Origin: Ectobius pallidus | Taxonomy: Eukaryota > Arthropoda > Insecta > Blattodea > Ectobiidae | DNA length: 64,000 nt | NCBI GenBank assembly: GCA_964059195.1 | Contig: CAXKWD010000005.1 | Coordinates: 143,927,686 to 143,991,685, forward strand | Reading direction: 5' to 3' | Shown: positions 46,875 to 57,636 of the stretch, piece by piece | How positions within the stretch are numbered: position 1 is the first letter of the stretch | Layout: each line of letters starts with the position of its first letter | Notes under the pieces: model-generated | Told to the model about the DNA's origin: nothing | The model's input: only the letters and a program-made list of their open reading frames with translations | Database searches by the model: none | Translations under genes and position numbers: made by a program

Positions 46875-49800
46875 GGATTTTAAAATGCGTGTTTACAAAA
46901 TCTCAAGAATTCAAGAGGAGCTTATAAGCAAACTTTTTTACACAAATCCAACAACACACCATTTTTAGTCAACCTTAAAGAGGGCTGCTTCTCACTTTTC
47001 CACTTTTGATTTTACTGCCTTGTCTGCGAATGTAATCGTGATAATCTGTGTAAAGTAAATGTTAAATTTCATAATCATTACATTGGCAGGGGTAGGCCAA
47101 TATCAGATTGAGAAGTTGGAATTCTCTTTGATGAGTTTAATGACCACAATGATCAATGATGATGACTTCGCCAAGATGTTGACGTGAAGTTAGGTAGTAT
47201 TGCAAGCAGTATGTATTAAAGTAGTGCTCATCAGTAAGGAAATGGAAGCTATTTTCTCTCGCTATGGGATACTGGGACGGTCTTCATGCCATTATCATCT
47301 TCTGTGCCGCCCACGGAAACCTCAACTGCGGCGCTGCCTTTGCATTTGCCACATCAATCATGTTTCCTTACAACATTCCTACTGTGCATTCAAGATAACA
47401 ATGGACTCTCCATTGATACCACAGTTCTCAGGGGGTATTGAATCTCAGGCCTCATCTTCAAATTACAGCAGGATACCACAACTTGTATTATGCAGGTACA
47501 CAAAAGGCACAGGCAGTAATCAATCACTCAGGAAATAAATGTGCGACACGATACTTGCGCTTAACTAATAATACCTGAATAAGTTAATTAAGAGGAGTCT
47601 AGGAAAGTAAATTCAAAAGAATGGTAGACTACAAGCAACAAAAACAAAAATACTTACATTTTCTCATCAGTTGAGGTAGATGTTTATTATTATTTGCATT
47701 ACACAATAAAGAGTAATGCAATAAACAATTAATATCACAATATAGGCAAAAAGTCTTCTATTTTAAAGGAAGACCGAAGCGTTGAAAGTGATTTTCGAAA
47801 CTATTTGTCCTAGAAATTTGAAATTTTGCTCACTTAATTGAAACGTAGAAAAGATTTTGAAGTTTAATAATTTAATTTTAATATCTCAATTAGTTTTGGA
47901 GATTTAAATTAATTTAATTGATTTTTTAAAAATCAAAATTGACATCTTTCTCCTTCTACAAATATTAAAATATGAACATTTAGTTTTTATTTGCTTTGCA
48001 AATTTACTGATGGATAATTTATATCGTTTATACTTTTTGCTTAAAAAAGTATTTCACCCATAAAAATGCAAACTTAAAAAACTGACATATTATTAATCTA
48101 AATATTTTTTCAGAAACGAAATAAGGTCTATACAGACATTTTCTTACATATATTGCAAAGTACATATTGGGAAATTTTCACATTTATATCTCTATTTTTG
48201 TGGGATAAAATAGATTTTGAATGTGGCAAAATAGCATGCAAATTAAAACGAAGAAAACAGGCGGTTAAAGTTCGGTTGCACTAGCAGTTGGAAGAGCAGT
48301 GCTGTTTGAAAATGGTGTCAACAGCACCCGTTCCATCTGTCCATACGGTATAAAATTTCGCACGGGTATACTTAGTTGCATGCACTATTATTTTATACTA
48401 AAATCCAAAAGTCGCACTTTTTTACTGAAATCACTAAGTCAACACTTCTGTCATCTATATATTTTTGTTCGATGAAACTGTAATACACTTATTACATGTG
48501 ACGTCACGGTATCATAATGATATCCATTTCGAAACAGATTTTCATTATATTATTATCGAACACGAAACATTCTCTCTGTCTTTCTGTGGGTCTATCTTCT
48601 TTAATTCTTCTCGTCAGCCGATCTTCCGCCATTCCACCTAGGCCTATATGATCTTTCTAATATTTTCTTCTGTCTTTAAAGGTACATTATTTTTGTGATA
48701 TCTTGAATTTTTCTATTTTCTCAAATTTCCATATTACATATCCTGTCAAAATAGTGTCTTCGCTTCAATAGACCTTGACATTTTTATTTCACATATGCAT
48801 ACTTTTTGTTTAGTTTTTGCTGTATTAGCTTTGGTTTCTATTCATATATGCAAAAATTGGTCTTGCTGCTGCTTTATATATTCTTACTTTATTTTCTACT
48901 GTCAAAAATTATTTGTTATACCAAATAATGTAATCCATGCTTCCTTATATCTGTGCTGCCTTATCAGCTTGCTTCTTTGCTTCTTGGTGTATTCTTATTA
49001 TTTGTTATATGATTTCCCAAATATTATACTTCTGCCACAATCATTTTTAATTATATATCTAATAAATAAAATTATTTATATATTCACAGTAGTGTCAATT
49101 TCCCTAATACCATAGTATGCATGTCTGACTGGCCAGTAACACGAAACACAATTAAACTGTGCTTTGTTCACAATATGCGCCTATAATTGTAGGCTATCAA
49201 ACATATTATCGTAGTAGAGTTAAAGCAATAACCCTTAGTGTCAATTGTTATTCTTCCATTTCACTTTTCAAATCCAGTGCGGGTGGAAATGGTTCATTGA
49301 AGACCGGATTTCCGAGAACTATGATATTTAAAATAATACTTCGTATATTGTATAGACTACAGTAAACACTGTTCTGTGAACAGGTTTTGGCAATATTGGT
49401 TTATTTGGTATAATATATTGCAGGTAGAAATTCCTTACATAAACAGAACATGCTCTTCAAGGGCTTGTCTTTTGAATTGCTGTATACACAACTAACATGC
49501 TCACGCACACATCTCTATAGTTAATGGAACACTAATGTACATGGGAGGCCTATATGGAATATGTAACTAGATGCAACTGATTGAGCACAACAATCTCTTG
49601 AGGCATTGACAGGATGCAGAGAAAAGCTGCTATAATTACCCAGAACATCAGCTTTCGACATCGATATTCAAGAGTATAGCATAAAGGCGCTGTTTGCGCT
49701 GTTTACTCAAATCTACGTGGGTGATATTTGTTTTCAAAGAAGTCTGCTCGAGGATGTTATTTCAAAACAAATAGGCTATAGCACGTTGTATAGAAATTCA

Positions 49801-50475
49801 AAGACTAAAGAGCGCGTATGATTCTAAATTTAGATAATATTATGCCCTCAAGATTTCAAGTATAGGCTACTTCTCATTTCCTGGAAAACAAATTTATTTC
49901 GTTTAATCCCTGGGGTAATGTATAAAGCGTCGATCGCAGTTTGATCGATAGTACGAAAATGATCTTCCCGTGCCTGTCAAAAACAACACAATACAATCCA
50001 AATTCAGGATAAGTAGGGAGATATGCAACCGCCTCTATTCATAAGAAAATTCACATCCAGCGTTTTTGTTTTTGTAAATTTTGGTAACATGAGGGCACAT
50101 AAGAGATGGCGAACTGAATTGTTTACATTCTTTTGAACTTCAGACAGAGAAAAGTTTTTTTTTTTTAAATTGCAGGTGTTATACTCTTTATATAGGGAGT
50201 CAGTAATCAATACACTATCTACTCTTATACAATTCAACGGCCCTAAATAGCGTGCTTGCTCGCCCGCTTCGTGAGACATCGAGTATACTCGGCGATGTTC
50301 GTCTCTCGCAGTCTAAACTTTCATGACGACTACAAAATTAGGAAGGAAAACCGTGAAATGAACACAATTAACAAATATTCTAATTTTATTTTTACTTACA
50401 ATTTTCATAGCTCTGAACCACAAACATTTTTAATAATCTATCAGTGTAATTTTCTTAAAAATCCTGGAGTCAATG
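46875..50475. other. No gene seen
   Basis: AT-rich. The 106-residue hydrophobic frame at 48795-49115 and the 112-residue frame at 47200-47538 (not ATG-initiated) have no recognisable motif and are not called. Confidence 0.5.
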
Positions 50476-50508
50476 AATAATGGCGGGCGAAGCCGGGGGC
50501 AACAGCTG
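50476..50508 (+). mobile_element. Degraded Helitron-like 3' end
   Basis: GGCGGGCGAAGCCGGGGGCA and ACAGCTGT align with the ends at 37900-37930 and 50888-50916, but the stem is broken and the final CTAG has become CTG. Confidence 0.45.
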
Positions 50509-50819
50509 TAAAATATTGATGGTTTTATCTCTTGAAATATCGCTGATAATAATAATCCAAACAAACCATTCCTTCCCTTGAAACATTATATAATTTCTGA
50601 AAATTACACTGAATTGATAAAATAAAATTCACATCATATTCATGTCAATAAACAGCTGAGAAACAATACGTATTATGTATTCACAGGTTCTTTGGAATTG
50701 CATAATCGATTCTGATATAGTTTTCCCAGGGGGCGCTTTCATGTCGTGGAATGTACTCTAAAGCAGGAATTTTAGCTGTTTCATTAATTATAAATGGCTT
50801 AGTTTATGAATGATTCGCG

Positions 50820-50916
50820 TGCAAGTGTTAATAAATATAATGCTTTAATAATTATTGTACTCTTAATTTTTAATTTTTAAAAGAATTATCGTGGCGAAGC
50901 CACGGGCACCTCCTAG
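50820..50916 (+). mobile_element. Helitron 3' end, same type
   Basis: Hairpin CGTGG-CGAAG-CCACG (50890-50904) is followed eight bases later by CTAG and a T. The preceding TTAATAAATATAATG and TACTCTTAATTTTTAATT match the end of the element at 37320-37930. The 5' end was not found. Confidence 0.65.
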
Positions 50917-52797
50917 TTAATTGACAAGCTGGCAAATAAGACCTATCTATGTATGAGCTTTCTTCACTTCGAAAACCTTTTTCTTCTAGATCTTCTGTTG
51001 TATATTTTATTGGTGGGAAACCACTGTCAGAAATATCATCAGAACTATCCACGAACTTATAAAGCTAGTGAAATGTCAACCGTTTCCTGGTTTTGTAAGA
51101 ATAGGTATTATGCTATCTATATACGCTATAAAACATTGACGACCTTTGAAGGATGTGTAAAGGAAAATTAACATTATTAAGCAAAATTATAATTATGGAA
51201 AATGTTAATGAGAAAAGACTTAATCTTCAGGATGCTGTTACATCAACTTTAAAACAACCATCAGTCTTCAAAAATATACTTAAACTCCTAAGTCTACATC
51301 AATCAGCTCATCTATCACAAAACAGCTCACACATTACAAGAACTTTTCACGTGCTGAACTGATAAAAAAAATCAAAATGAAATAAAATCTGAATGATCAT
51401 ATCCTGGTATGTAGGTTACTAAACCTAAAATTTTGTTTCCCGGTTAGCAAGTTTTGCAAAAACGGTCTTCAATTAGATACTGACGTGATATACAAAACAG
51501 TTTCCTCTTCAGCCTGAATCGGGTATCTAATTTCTAACAAATCGGTAATTATTGAAATATAATCTGAGGAATTTACAGCGCGAATTAACCACACTTCAGT
51601 TCGGAGTAAGGTTATAGTAGCTACCGGTTTCTAGAAATCCACCACATACCGCTAATTTAGGGCTTTGTTAGAGAATGTAGTTAAACCTGGCCAATCTATT
51701 CACGGCAAAGTGATAATCACATAACTTTTCTGATGTTGTGATTAGTATTGCTTCATAATTTAATAAACTACTAGCGGGCTATGATTTAACATGCAATCAT
51801 CTCGATATTTCTCATAAATATAGCCTGCTATATTATCCCATCTATATTTCGATTGGAATAAATTTAAGTATAGGCTATTCAATAGTGGCGAAATAGCAGC
51901 GAGTACGGCTCCAATCCTCGGAAATTATTAGCATTACTTCGAATAATATGCCATAAGGAAGAATATTTATCTGAAATATCTCATTCTGATAGGTTTTTCT
52001 ACCAGAAGGTTTTCAGATTATTAGACTCCAGTATTGGCTTCGTCGTTATTTGATTTTTCAGAACAAAAATTTTCCCCATTATAGCCTATGCTGTGGCTAT
52101 GGGAAGTGAACGCCGTTTTACGAGTATCAATTCCACAACCTTGGGAAGCCTAAGTTAGCGAAATCCCTAGCCAGTGGCCTTGGGGGCATTAGCTGTGAGA
52201 AAATCAGGTGTATAACGTGTATTCTCAGCAGCTGGGATTAGTTCCTAGGAGATTTTTTGAAGTGCTGGTCCTCTCAAGCAGTTCCTGGCTGGCTTTATGT
52301 TTTCTATAGACTGCTGCTTGGCAGTAGGCCTATGTGCCTCGATTAATGATATGTGTTGTTTCGCCTTATTAGTGATTAGAAGCCGCTTTACAAATTACTG
52401 TAAGTCATTTAAACTTTCTTTTAATAATTCTTTATAGACTAGTTATCTTTAAGTGAAAAGAAGTAAATCACAATTCTCAATTCAGCTCCGCGAGTGAGGA
52501 AAATCGCGAAAATCTCATGTCTAGAATGATTGCCCATGGGATTAAACACCTTCCGCATACAACTTATAAATGTATTTATTCATTTCAATATAGCCTACTG
52601 GAGATGAAAGGTTACAAGCCATCTCTTCCACACTACCACAAAACGACAAATAATACAAAACAATCAAACATTCTCATAAAATGAGTAAACTGCAATATTT
52701 GATAAGCAATAAAATTAATAATAGTACATGTATTAACAGTACAGTAATTTCATCGTGACATTTAAGTTACAAAAATATTCTTGTCATAAATTGATGA
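50917..52797. other. No gene supported
   Basis: Follows a Helitron 3' end. A minus-strand acidic frame around 50935-51065 is discussed in the findings. The rest is AT-rich without identified elements. Confidence 0.5.
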
Positions 52798-52885
52798 GAT
52801 TTCTTTTCTTTCTTTCTCTTTCTCTTTCGTAGTTTTACCTCTCCCTTTTAGGGACCATTATGCGGCGCGGCACTTGGTTTCAAGT
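52798..52885 (-). mobile_element. Tail fragment of SINE family S3
   Basis: CTCTTTCTC-rich sequence followed by TTTTAGGGACCATTATGC resembles the S3 tail at 28690-28740 (CT-rich run, then TCTAGGGACATTTATGCTGC). It is short and diverged. Confidence 0.4.
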
Positions 52886-53011
52886 TGTAAAGTAATTCTT
52901 ATCACTTCCAAACAATTAGAAGAGGCTTTATTAAGTGCAAGTATGCTACTTTATGAGATTGTGTGTGGGGACGAAAAATGTTTGTCCGTCTGTCCGTCCG
53001 TCCGTCCGTGT

Positions 53012-53772
53012 ACGGGCCATAACTCAAATACGCTTTTTCGGATTTTTATGAAACTTGGAAAACACATTTGTAATGTCCATGGGAAGAACCCTATTGATAT
53101 TGAACCAAATCGGTTCACCGGTACCGGAGTAATGCCCAATTCAGTGCCTATTTTAATAGATTATATTAGAAAGGCGCCATAACTCAAATACGCTGTATCG
53201 GATTTCCATGAAACTTGGTAGGCCTATACGCATTTATGACGTCCATGAAAGTACCCTATTGAATTTGAACCTAATCTGTTGACCGATACCGGAGTAAAAT
53301 CCAATTTAGTGTCTATTTTAAAGGCGCAATAACTCAAATACGCTTTATCGAATTTTTATGAAATTTCGTTTACGCATTTATAATGTCCATGGAAAGACGT
53401 CTATTGATATTCGACCAAATCGGTTGGCCATTACCGGAATAATGCCCAATTTAGTGCCTTTTATGTTAATATATAAGAAGTCGCGATAACTCAGATATGC
53501 TTTATTGGATTTTCCTGAAACTTTGTATACCCATTTACAATGTACATGGAAAAACGACTACTGATATTGGACGAAATCGGTAGACCGGTACTGGAGTAAA
53601 ACCCTATTTAGTGTCTATTTTAAAGACGCGGTAACTCAAATACGCTTTATCGGATTTGTATGAAACTTGGTATACACATTTATAATGTCCATGGGAAGAC
53701 GTCTATTGATATTGGATAAAATCGGTTGACCTGTTTCGGAGTAATGCTCAATTTAGTGCCTAATTTATGGTA
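53012..53772 (+). repeat. Degenerate tandem repeat, five units of about 145-160 bp
   Basis: The unit start AACTCAAATACGCTTTATCG recurs at about 53021, 53181, 53331, 53488 and 53633. Each is followed by GAAACTTGG, CATTTATAATGTCCATGG, CTATTGATATTGGAC and CGGAGTAATGCCCAATTTAG. It is preceded by a (GTCC)n run at about 52984-53009. No continuous reading frame. Confidence 0.85.
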
Positions 53773-53929
53773 ATATACGTATTCGAAATAATTTATGAAA
53801 TGCAAATCAGTTATCATGACAACATAGCCTTTTGTTTGACTGTGATCTTATAAGGCTTTGGAAATTAACAGTTAGCTATGACAAATAACACTATTGCTTT
53901 ACATGCGCTTATCCAACTAGACCGTTAAA

Positions 53930-54020
53930 CTGACCCAGGTGACTGAGATGGTAACGTCTTGGCCTTACATTCTGGAATTCCATGGTTTAAATCCCGAAAC
54001 CGGCCAATTTGACTTTTTTT
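53930..54020 (+). mobile_element. tRNA-derived SINE, family S6
   Basis: GACCCAGGTGACTGAGATGG, TAACGTCTTGG, the B-box-like ATGGTTTAAATCCCG and GGCCAATTTGACTT match the S6 copy at 41440-41575. Confidence 0.65.
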
Positions 54021-54929
54021 TTTGTATTCTGCATATCATAATTGCAATCATAACTGATTAAACAAAAACATACTGGCACTTTGTTACATCAGTTTACCTG
54101 ATTTTATTTACTTCTGAAGTTATAAAGCTTTTCCGTTTTTATTTTTAACATATAAAATGCTACATTTGCAACAATTTTCATACATTTGCAACAATTTCCC
54201 ACCACCCCCACCCAGAAAATTCAATGAGGCACTCTACATCTTAACCCCCCCTCCCCAGTGGGCACCCGTGATACTTTTGAAACGTTTGATCAACTATTTT
54301 CTTCCTCGATGCCATTACTGATACTATCAACATCGTTTTTATTACCATTAATATCATACACTGACAAGATAAAGTAGGTTGAATGTAGGAACAGTACTTG
54401 GAAATGGTGTATTTTAGCATCTCTTGCATCAAGCAATGTAATATTCTAGTTGCTCGTGGCTGTTTGTTGCTTACTCTTTGCAGACTTAGACATTCTATGT
54501 GCAAACAGATTACTAAGCACATGATACTCTGTTCCTGCAATCTCATTTCCTTGTTCTGAGTAGCAATGTTAATCCCTCCTCCTCTTGTGGTTGGTTTACT
54601 ACTTTAACACTGCTTTTAAGGTTTTAGTGACAACAGATACGTAGAAATGTAGAGTAAACGTAACGACGAAAGCAAATAACTAAAATTATTTAGAACACCT
54701 TGCATGGTTTACACTAAAATCTTGCTTCAAAGACTAGTTTATATACCACTTCTGCCAAAAATGTATTTTGATCGTTCAGTCAACCTAAAATTCAATTAGA
54801 TTTTTGGCTAGAAAGAGAAATATTGCTTGTAAGCGTACCGATTCCATATCGATTGCTGGCTTCAGTCAACCTGATGCAAAAATAGGCTGCCATCTATTGT
54901 TTCGCTGCTACGGTAGGCCTAAATACGAA

Positions 54930-55455
54930 GGGCATATACCATTTTAAAATGTTTTAAAATGTCCAAATATACAAATGAAAGGACAGTGTATGGAATGTAT
55001 GCATAATAATTCTCCTCTTTATAATGTACTCCGACTATACAATAAGTTGCACAAAATGGACAATATAGATATTTTTAATACTAACAATAAGGTGTTTAAA
55101 AATATATGTGAAGAAATTCTAAAATTTTAAAATAATAATTATTAAATTTTGCTCCATGTCATTTTCTTTACTTGAATCTTTCTGATATGTATATTTTCCT
55201 CCAAAACTATTACATTATTATTTATATTATTATTTGTTTTTTCATATTATGTTCCCGTGTGTAATTGTCATATTGTTTGTGTTTCTGGTTTTCTTTTCTG
55301 TGTGTTTTTTTCCTTATTGTTATAGCATTAGCTTAATTGTTTTGAATATCAATTTAAATATTTAATTTTAGAATCTGGTGTATTAATGTAAGCGAGAATA
55401 TTGTAATTGGGCATTAGTCTGTAATATTCTTAGTACAATAAATAAATAAATACAT
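54930..55455 (+). mobile_element. LINE 3' end, 5'-truncated
   Basis: At about 54975-55128 the plus strand encodes a LINE-type reverse-transcriptase C-terminus (SPLYNVLRLYNKLHKMDNID, then a Phe/Lys-rich helix ending in a stop). An AT-rich 3' UTR and an (AATA)n-type tail at 55437-55458 follow. This arrangement is typical of CR1/Jockey-type LINE 3' ends. The clade is inferred from this short motif only. Confidence 0.6.
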
Positions 55456-55601
55456 AAATAATGGAGATTATGGGATACTAGATGTACGATAGTGAAGGAA
55501 ATAGACACCCATAGACACCTATACGCGACTGTATCATGCTACTGCGGTAGTTGTAAGCATGAATGTCCCCCACACAATTTCACAAAGTACCATTCTGGCA
55601 C

Positions 55602-55636
<35 letters not shown>

Positions 55637-55748
55637 TGGTATTTACATTTTTATATCACTCCGGGAAAGTCCTGTAGCCTATTTAAGCCTTCACCGCGGA
55701 GGTAGACGAAGAACCGATCCTTGTGGAACTGGATGGTTTCTTCTCCGG
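55456..55748. other. 3' flank of the downstream exon with a (TAA)n tract
   Basis: This stretch lies just beyond the stop of the minus-strand exon and probably includes its 3' UTR. It contains a (TAA)n microsatellite at about 55605-55635. I could not pick a convincing polyadenylation signal on the minus strand. Confidence 0.4.
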
Positions 55749-57617
55749 CTAGTTAGCAACCCTGCGCTTGGGCACTTTCCCTCTCACTTCGTGCAACGGA
55801 TTTTGGTTTCTGCGAGTCCTCAGCTTCTCCACTTTGTCCCTAATGGCCATTCTCTTGTGCATGGTGACCCTCTGTGACACAGTCCGGTTCTTATGATCGG
55901 CCCACCGCTTGAACGGTTCCATGTATTTCGGTTGGTTCTTCATTTGGGATAATCTCTCGGACACTTTTCTCAGCCTCTTCATCAGCTCTTTCTCCCTGGC
56001 GGTATTTGAGTCCACCTTCTCCGAGATTTTACTGCCCTCAAACCTGGGAGTATTGTGTTGGCTTCTCTTCCTCGCCATATGTACGGAAGGTGCAGGCGTT
56101 TCAAAGTTGGTGGGCGTCAATTTGGCTTTGAACCTCTTTGGGTTTTCCTTTTGAGTGTTGTATCCCTGCAACTCTTTCAGGTTCAGATACTCCTCAGGGT
56201 ACTCCTTGTGAGGTGCGACCCAGATAATGCCTGGAAGTCGGCTCTTGAGGTTTTTGCCAATGGAGCTCTTCGTGGAACTCTCTTTAGAGTCTTTTGAAGT
56301 CTCTGCGGAGTACGAACTTTCTGCTGCCACGGTTTTATTGACGCTGTGCATACCTTGTGTTGGTTTCCCGCTGCTTGCTGCTCGTGCGATGCTTTCGGGT
56401 GTCAATGTTTGTTTGGCACTACCTGCTGGGTGCACTGGTTTCACATCCCGCGGTTTCTGAATAACCTCCGATCCCAAAGGTTTCTCAATGAATTCCGGTG
56501 GTATGCCTGTTGTTCTCTTTAACTTTTTGTTAACGGCGGGAGGAAGATCAGGCTTGTATGGTTGCACCTTGGCATCTGCCTCATTTGGCATTGGCTTTGC
56601 ATCTCCCTTGGATGTTTGTTTGGGAGGTGGACCTGATTTGTCGAGCACTGTTTTCGCGAAGATAGTCAGCAGACTTGCTGAACTCATGGGTTTATCTGTT
56701 TGAGCAGGTTTGTCAGTGGAGAGCTCTGCATTTGGAGGCAAATTAGTTTTATGCTCCATTGCAGTACTAACGTTGCCGACAGGCCCTCCCTCCCCTTTTG
56801 TTAGTAGTGATCGTGATAATCCTGGTTTCATCTGACCAGGATTGACAGTTGGTTTGCCAGCACCCGAGAACAATTCCAAATTGCGCCTAATTACATCAGC
56901 ATTTTCGCTTGCAAAATGCGTCGGCTGATGAGGAGGTTTGGATGTGGTAACACCAACAGTTGAGGTTTTGCCTGCTTGACGTTCTTTTAAGTTAGTAACA
57001 TCACCTAAAGGTGATTTCCAGCTGTTTTGCAACTGTGACTTTGCTGTGCCCGTCTTTTGCTCACCAGTCTGTTGATCAATCGGCACAATTATTTTTTCAG
57101 GCCCCTTAGCTTCTTTAGGGTATTTCCTTCTTCTTGTAAAGAAGGAAATTATTCTGCTTGTTGTTGTAGCCTTCCCTGAAAATACCGAAGAATGTTTACT
57201 GCTTGGCGGTTTTGTGGATTCCTGTTCTTTCCCAGAATGACTGGATCTAGAATTTAGCTCAGAATTGTCTGATATAGAAGCATTTTTCTGTGGCCCATAG
57301 TACGAACTTCCGTATAAAATGTTCAGTAACTTGGAAGGTTTTCGAGGTTTTGAGTCATTGGTGGGTTTTGATGGCTCGGTCACGTGCGATTTTGTTTTAA
57401 CTTCGGTGGAACCAGTTTGTAGAGTTTCTTTTGCTTTAGTTTTTGTCTCTAGAGAAAATTGACTAGTTTTAGGCGAGGTATATACGTGAGTTTTTGATTC
57501 TACAAATTTTGTCGAAGATATGTTGTACCTGTTTTCTGGAGGTCTAACATTTGTTGGAAAATTAAATGGTTTGGGGTTTGTCGAAGATATTTTATTCTTG
57601 TTTTCCGGGTGAAGTAT
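55749..57617 (-). CDS. Terminal exon of an unrecognised basic, Ser/Lys/Pro-rich protein
   Basis: An uninterrupted frame of 622 residues ends at a stop at 55749-55751. Its 5' limit is an in-frame TAG at 57618-57620, which also forms the AG of a plausible splice acceptor. No Met codon occurs in roughly the first 250 residues, so the true start must lie in an upstream exon. The N-terminal part has an imperfect repeat (PENKNKISST and PENRYNISST). The middle is low-complexity Lys/Ser/Thr/Pro. The last 170 residues look more constrained: PGIIWVAPHKEYPEEYLNLK at about 462-481, a charged helix or short coiled coil around REKELMKRLRKVSERLSQMK, and a very basic tail ending KRRVAN. No signal peptide or membrane span is visible. 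I do not recognise the family. The composition suggests a disordered protein, perhaps binding nucleic acid or cytoskeleton, but that is only inference. A decayed relative lies at 61236-61345. Confidence 0.75.
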   Translation of the reverse strand: MLHPENKNKISSTNPKPFNFPTNVRPPENRYNISSTKFVESKTHVYTSPKTSQFSLETKTKAKETLQTGSTEVKTKSHVTEPSKPTNDSKPRKPSKLLNILYGSSYYGPQKNASISDNSELNSRSSHSGKEQESTKPPSSKHSSVFSGKATTTSRIISFFTRRRKYPKEAKGPEKIIVPIDQQTGEQKTGTAKSQLQNSWKSPLGDVTNLKERQAGKTSTVGVTTSKPPHQPTHFASENADVIRRNLELFSGAGKPTVNPGQMKPGLSRSLLTKGEGGPVGNVSTAMEHKTNLPPNAELSTDKPAQTDKPMSSASLLTIFAKTVLDKSGPPPKQTSKGDAKPMPNEADAKVQPYKPDLPPAVNKKLKRTTGIPPEFIEKPLGSEVIQKPRDVKPVHPAGSAKQTLTPESIARAASSGKPTQGMHSVNKTVAAESSYSAETSKDSKESSTKSSIGKNLKSRLPGIIWVAPHKEYPEEYLNLKELQGYNTQKENPKRFKAKLTPTNFETPAPSVHMARKRSQHNTPRFEGSKISEKVDSNTAREKELMKRLRKVSERLSQMKNQPKYMEPFKRWADHKNRTVSQRVTMHKRMAIRDKVEKLRTRRNQNPLHEVRGKVPKRRVAN

Positions 57618-57636
57618 CTACGCAAATAAAGCCGCG
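57618..57636 (-). other. Probable 3' splice site (acceptor) of the downstream exon
   Basis: On the minus strand the sequence reads GGCTTTATTTGCGTAG just before the open frame: a short pyrimidine-rich run followed by AG. The TAG is also an in-frame stop, so an exon boundary at or after this point is required if the frame has no start codon of its own. The boundary gives phase 0 for the frame used here. Confidence 0.5.

Noticed and set aside
47200..47538. 112-residue plus-strand ORF
   Set aside because: It begins at a non-ATG codon and shows no recognisable domain.
48795..49115. 106-residue hydrophobic ORF resembling a multi-pass membrane protein
   Set aside because: The hydrophobicity is explained by T-rich sequence. 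No known family, no convincing start context, no neighbours.
54241..54546. 101-residue minus-strand ORF
   Set aside because: No recognisable motif. A neighbouring frame looks equally plausible but is broken by stops.
55909..56703. Plus-strand ORFs of 71-81 residues opposite the downstream exon
   Set aside because: They are antisense shadows of the long minus-strand frame and have no independent motif.
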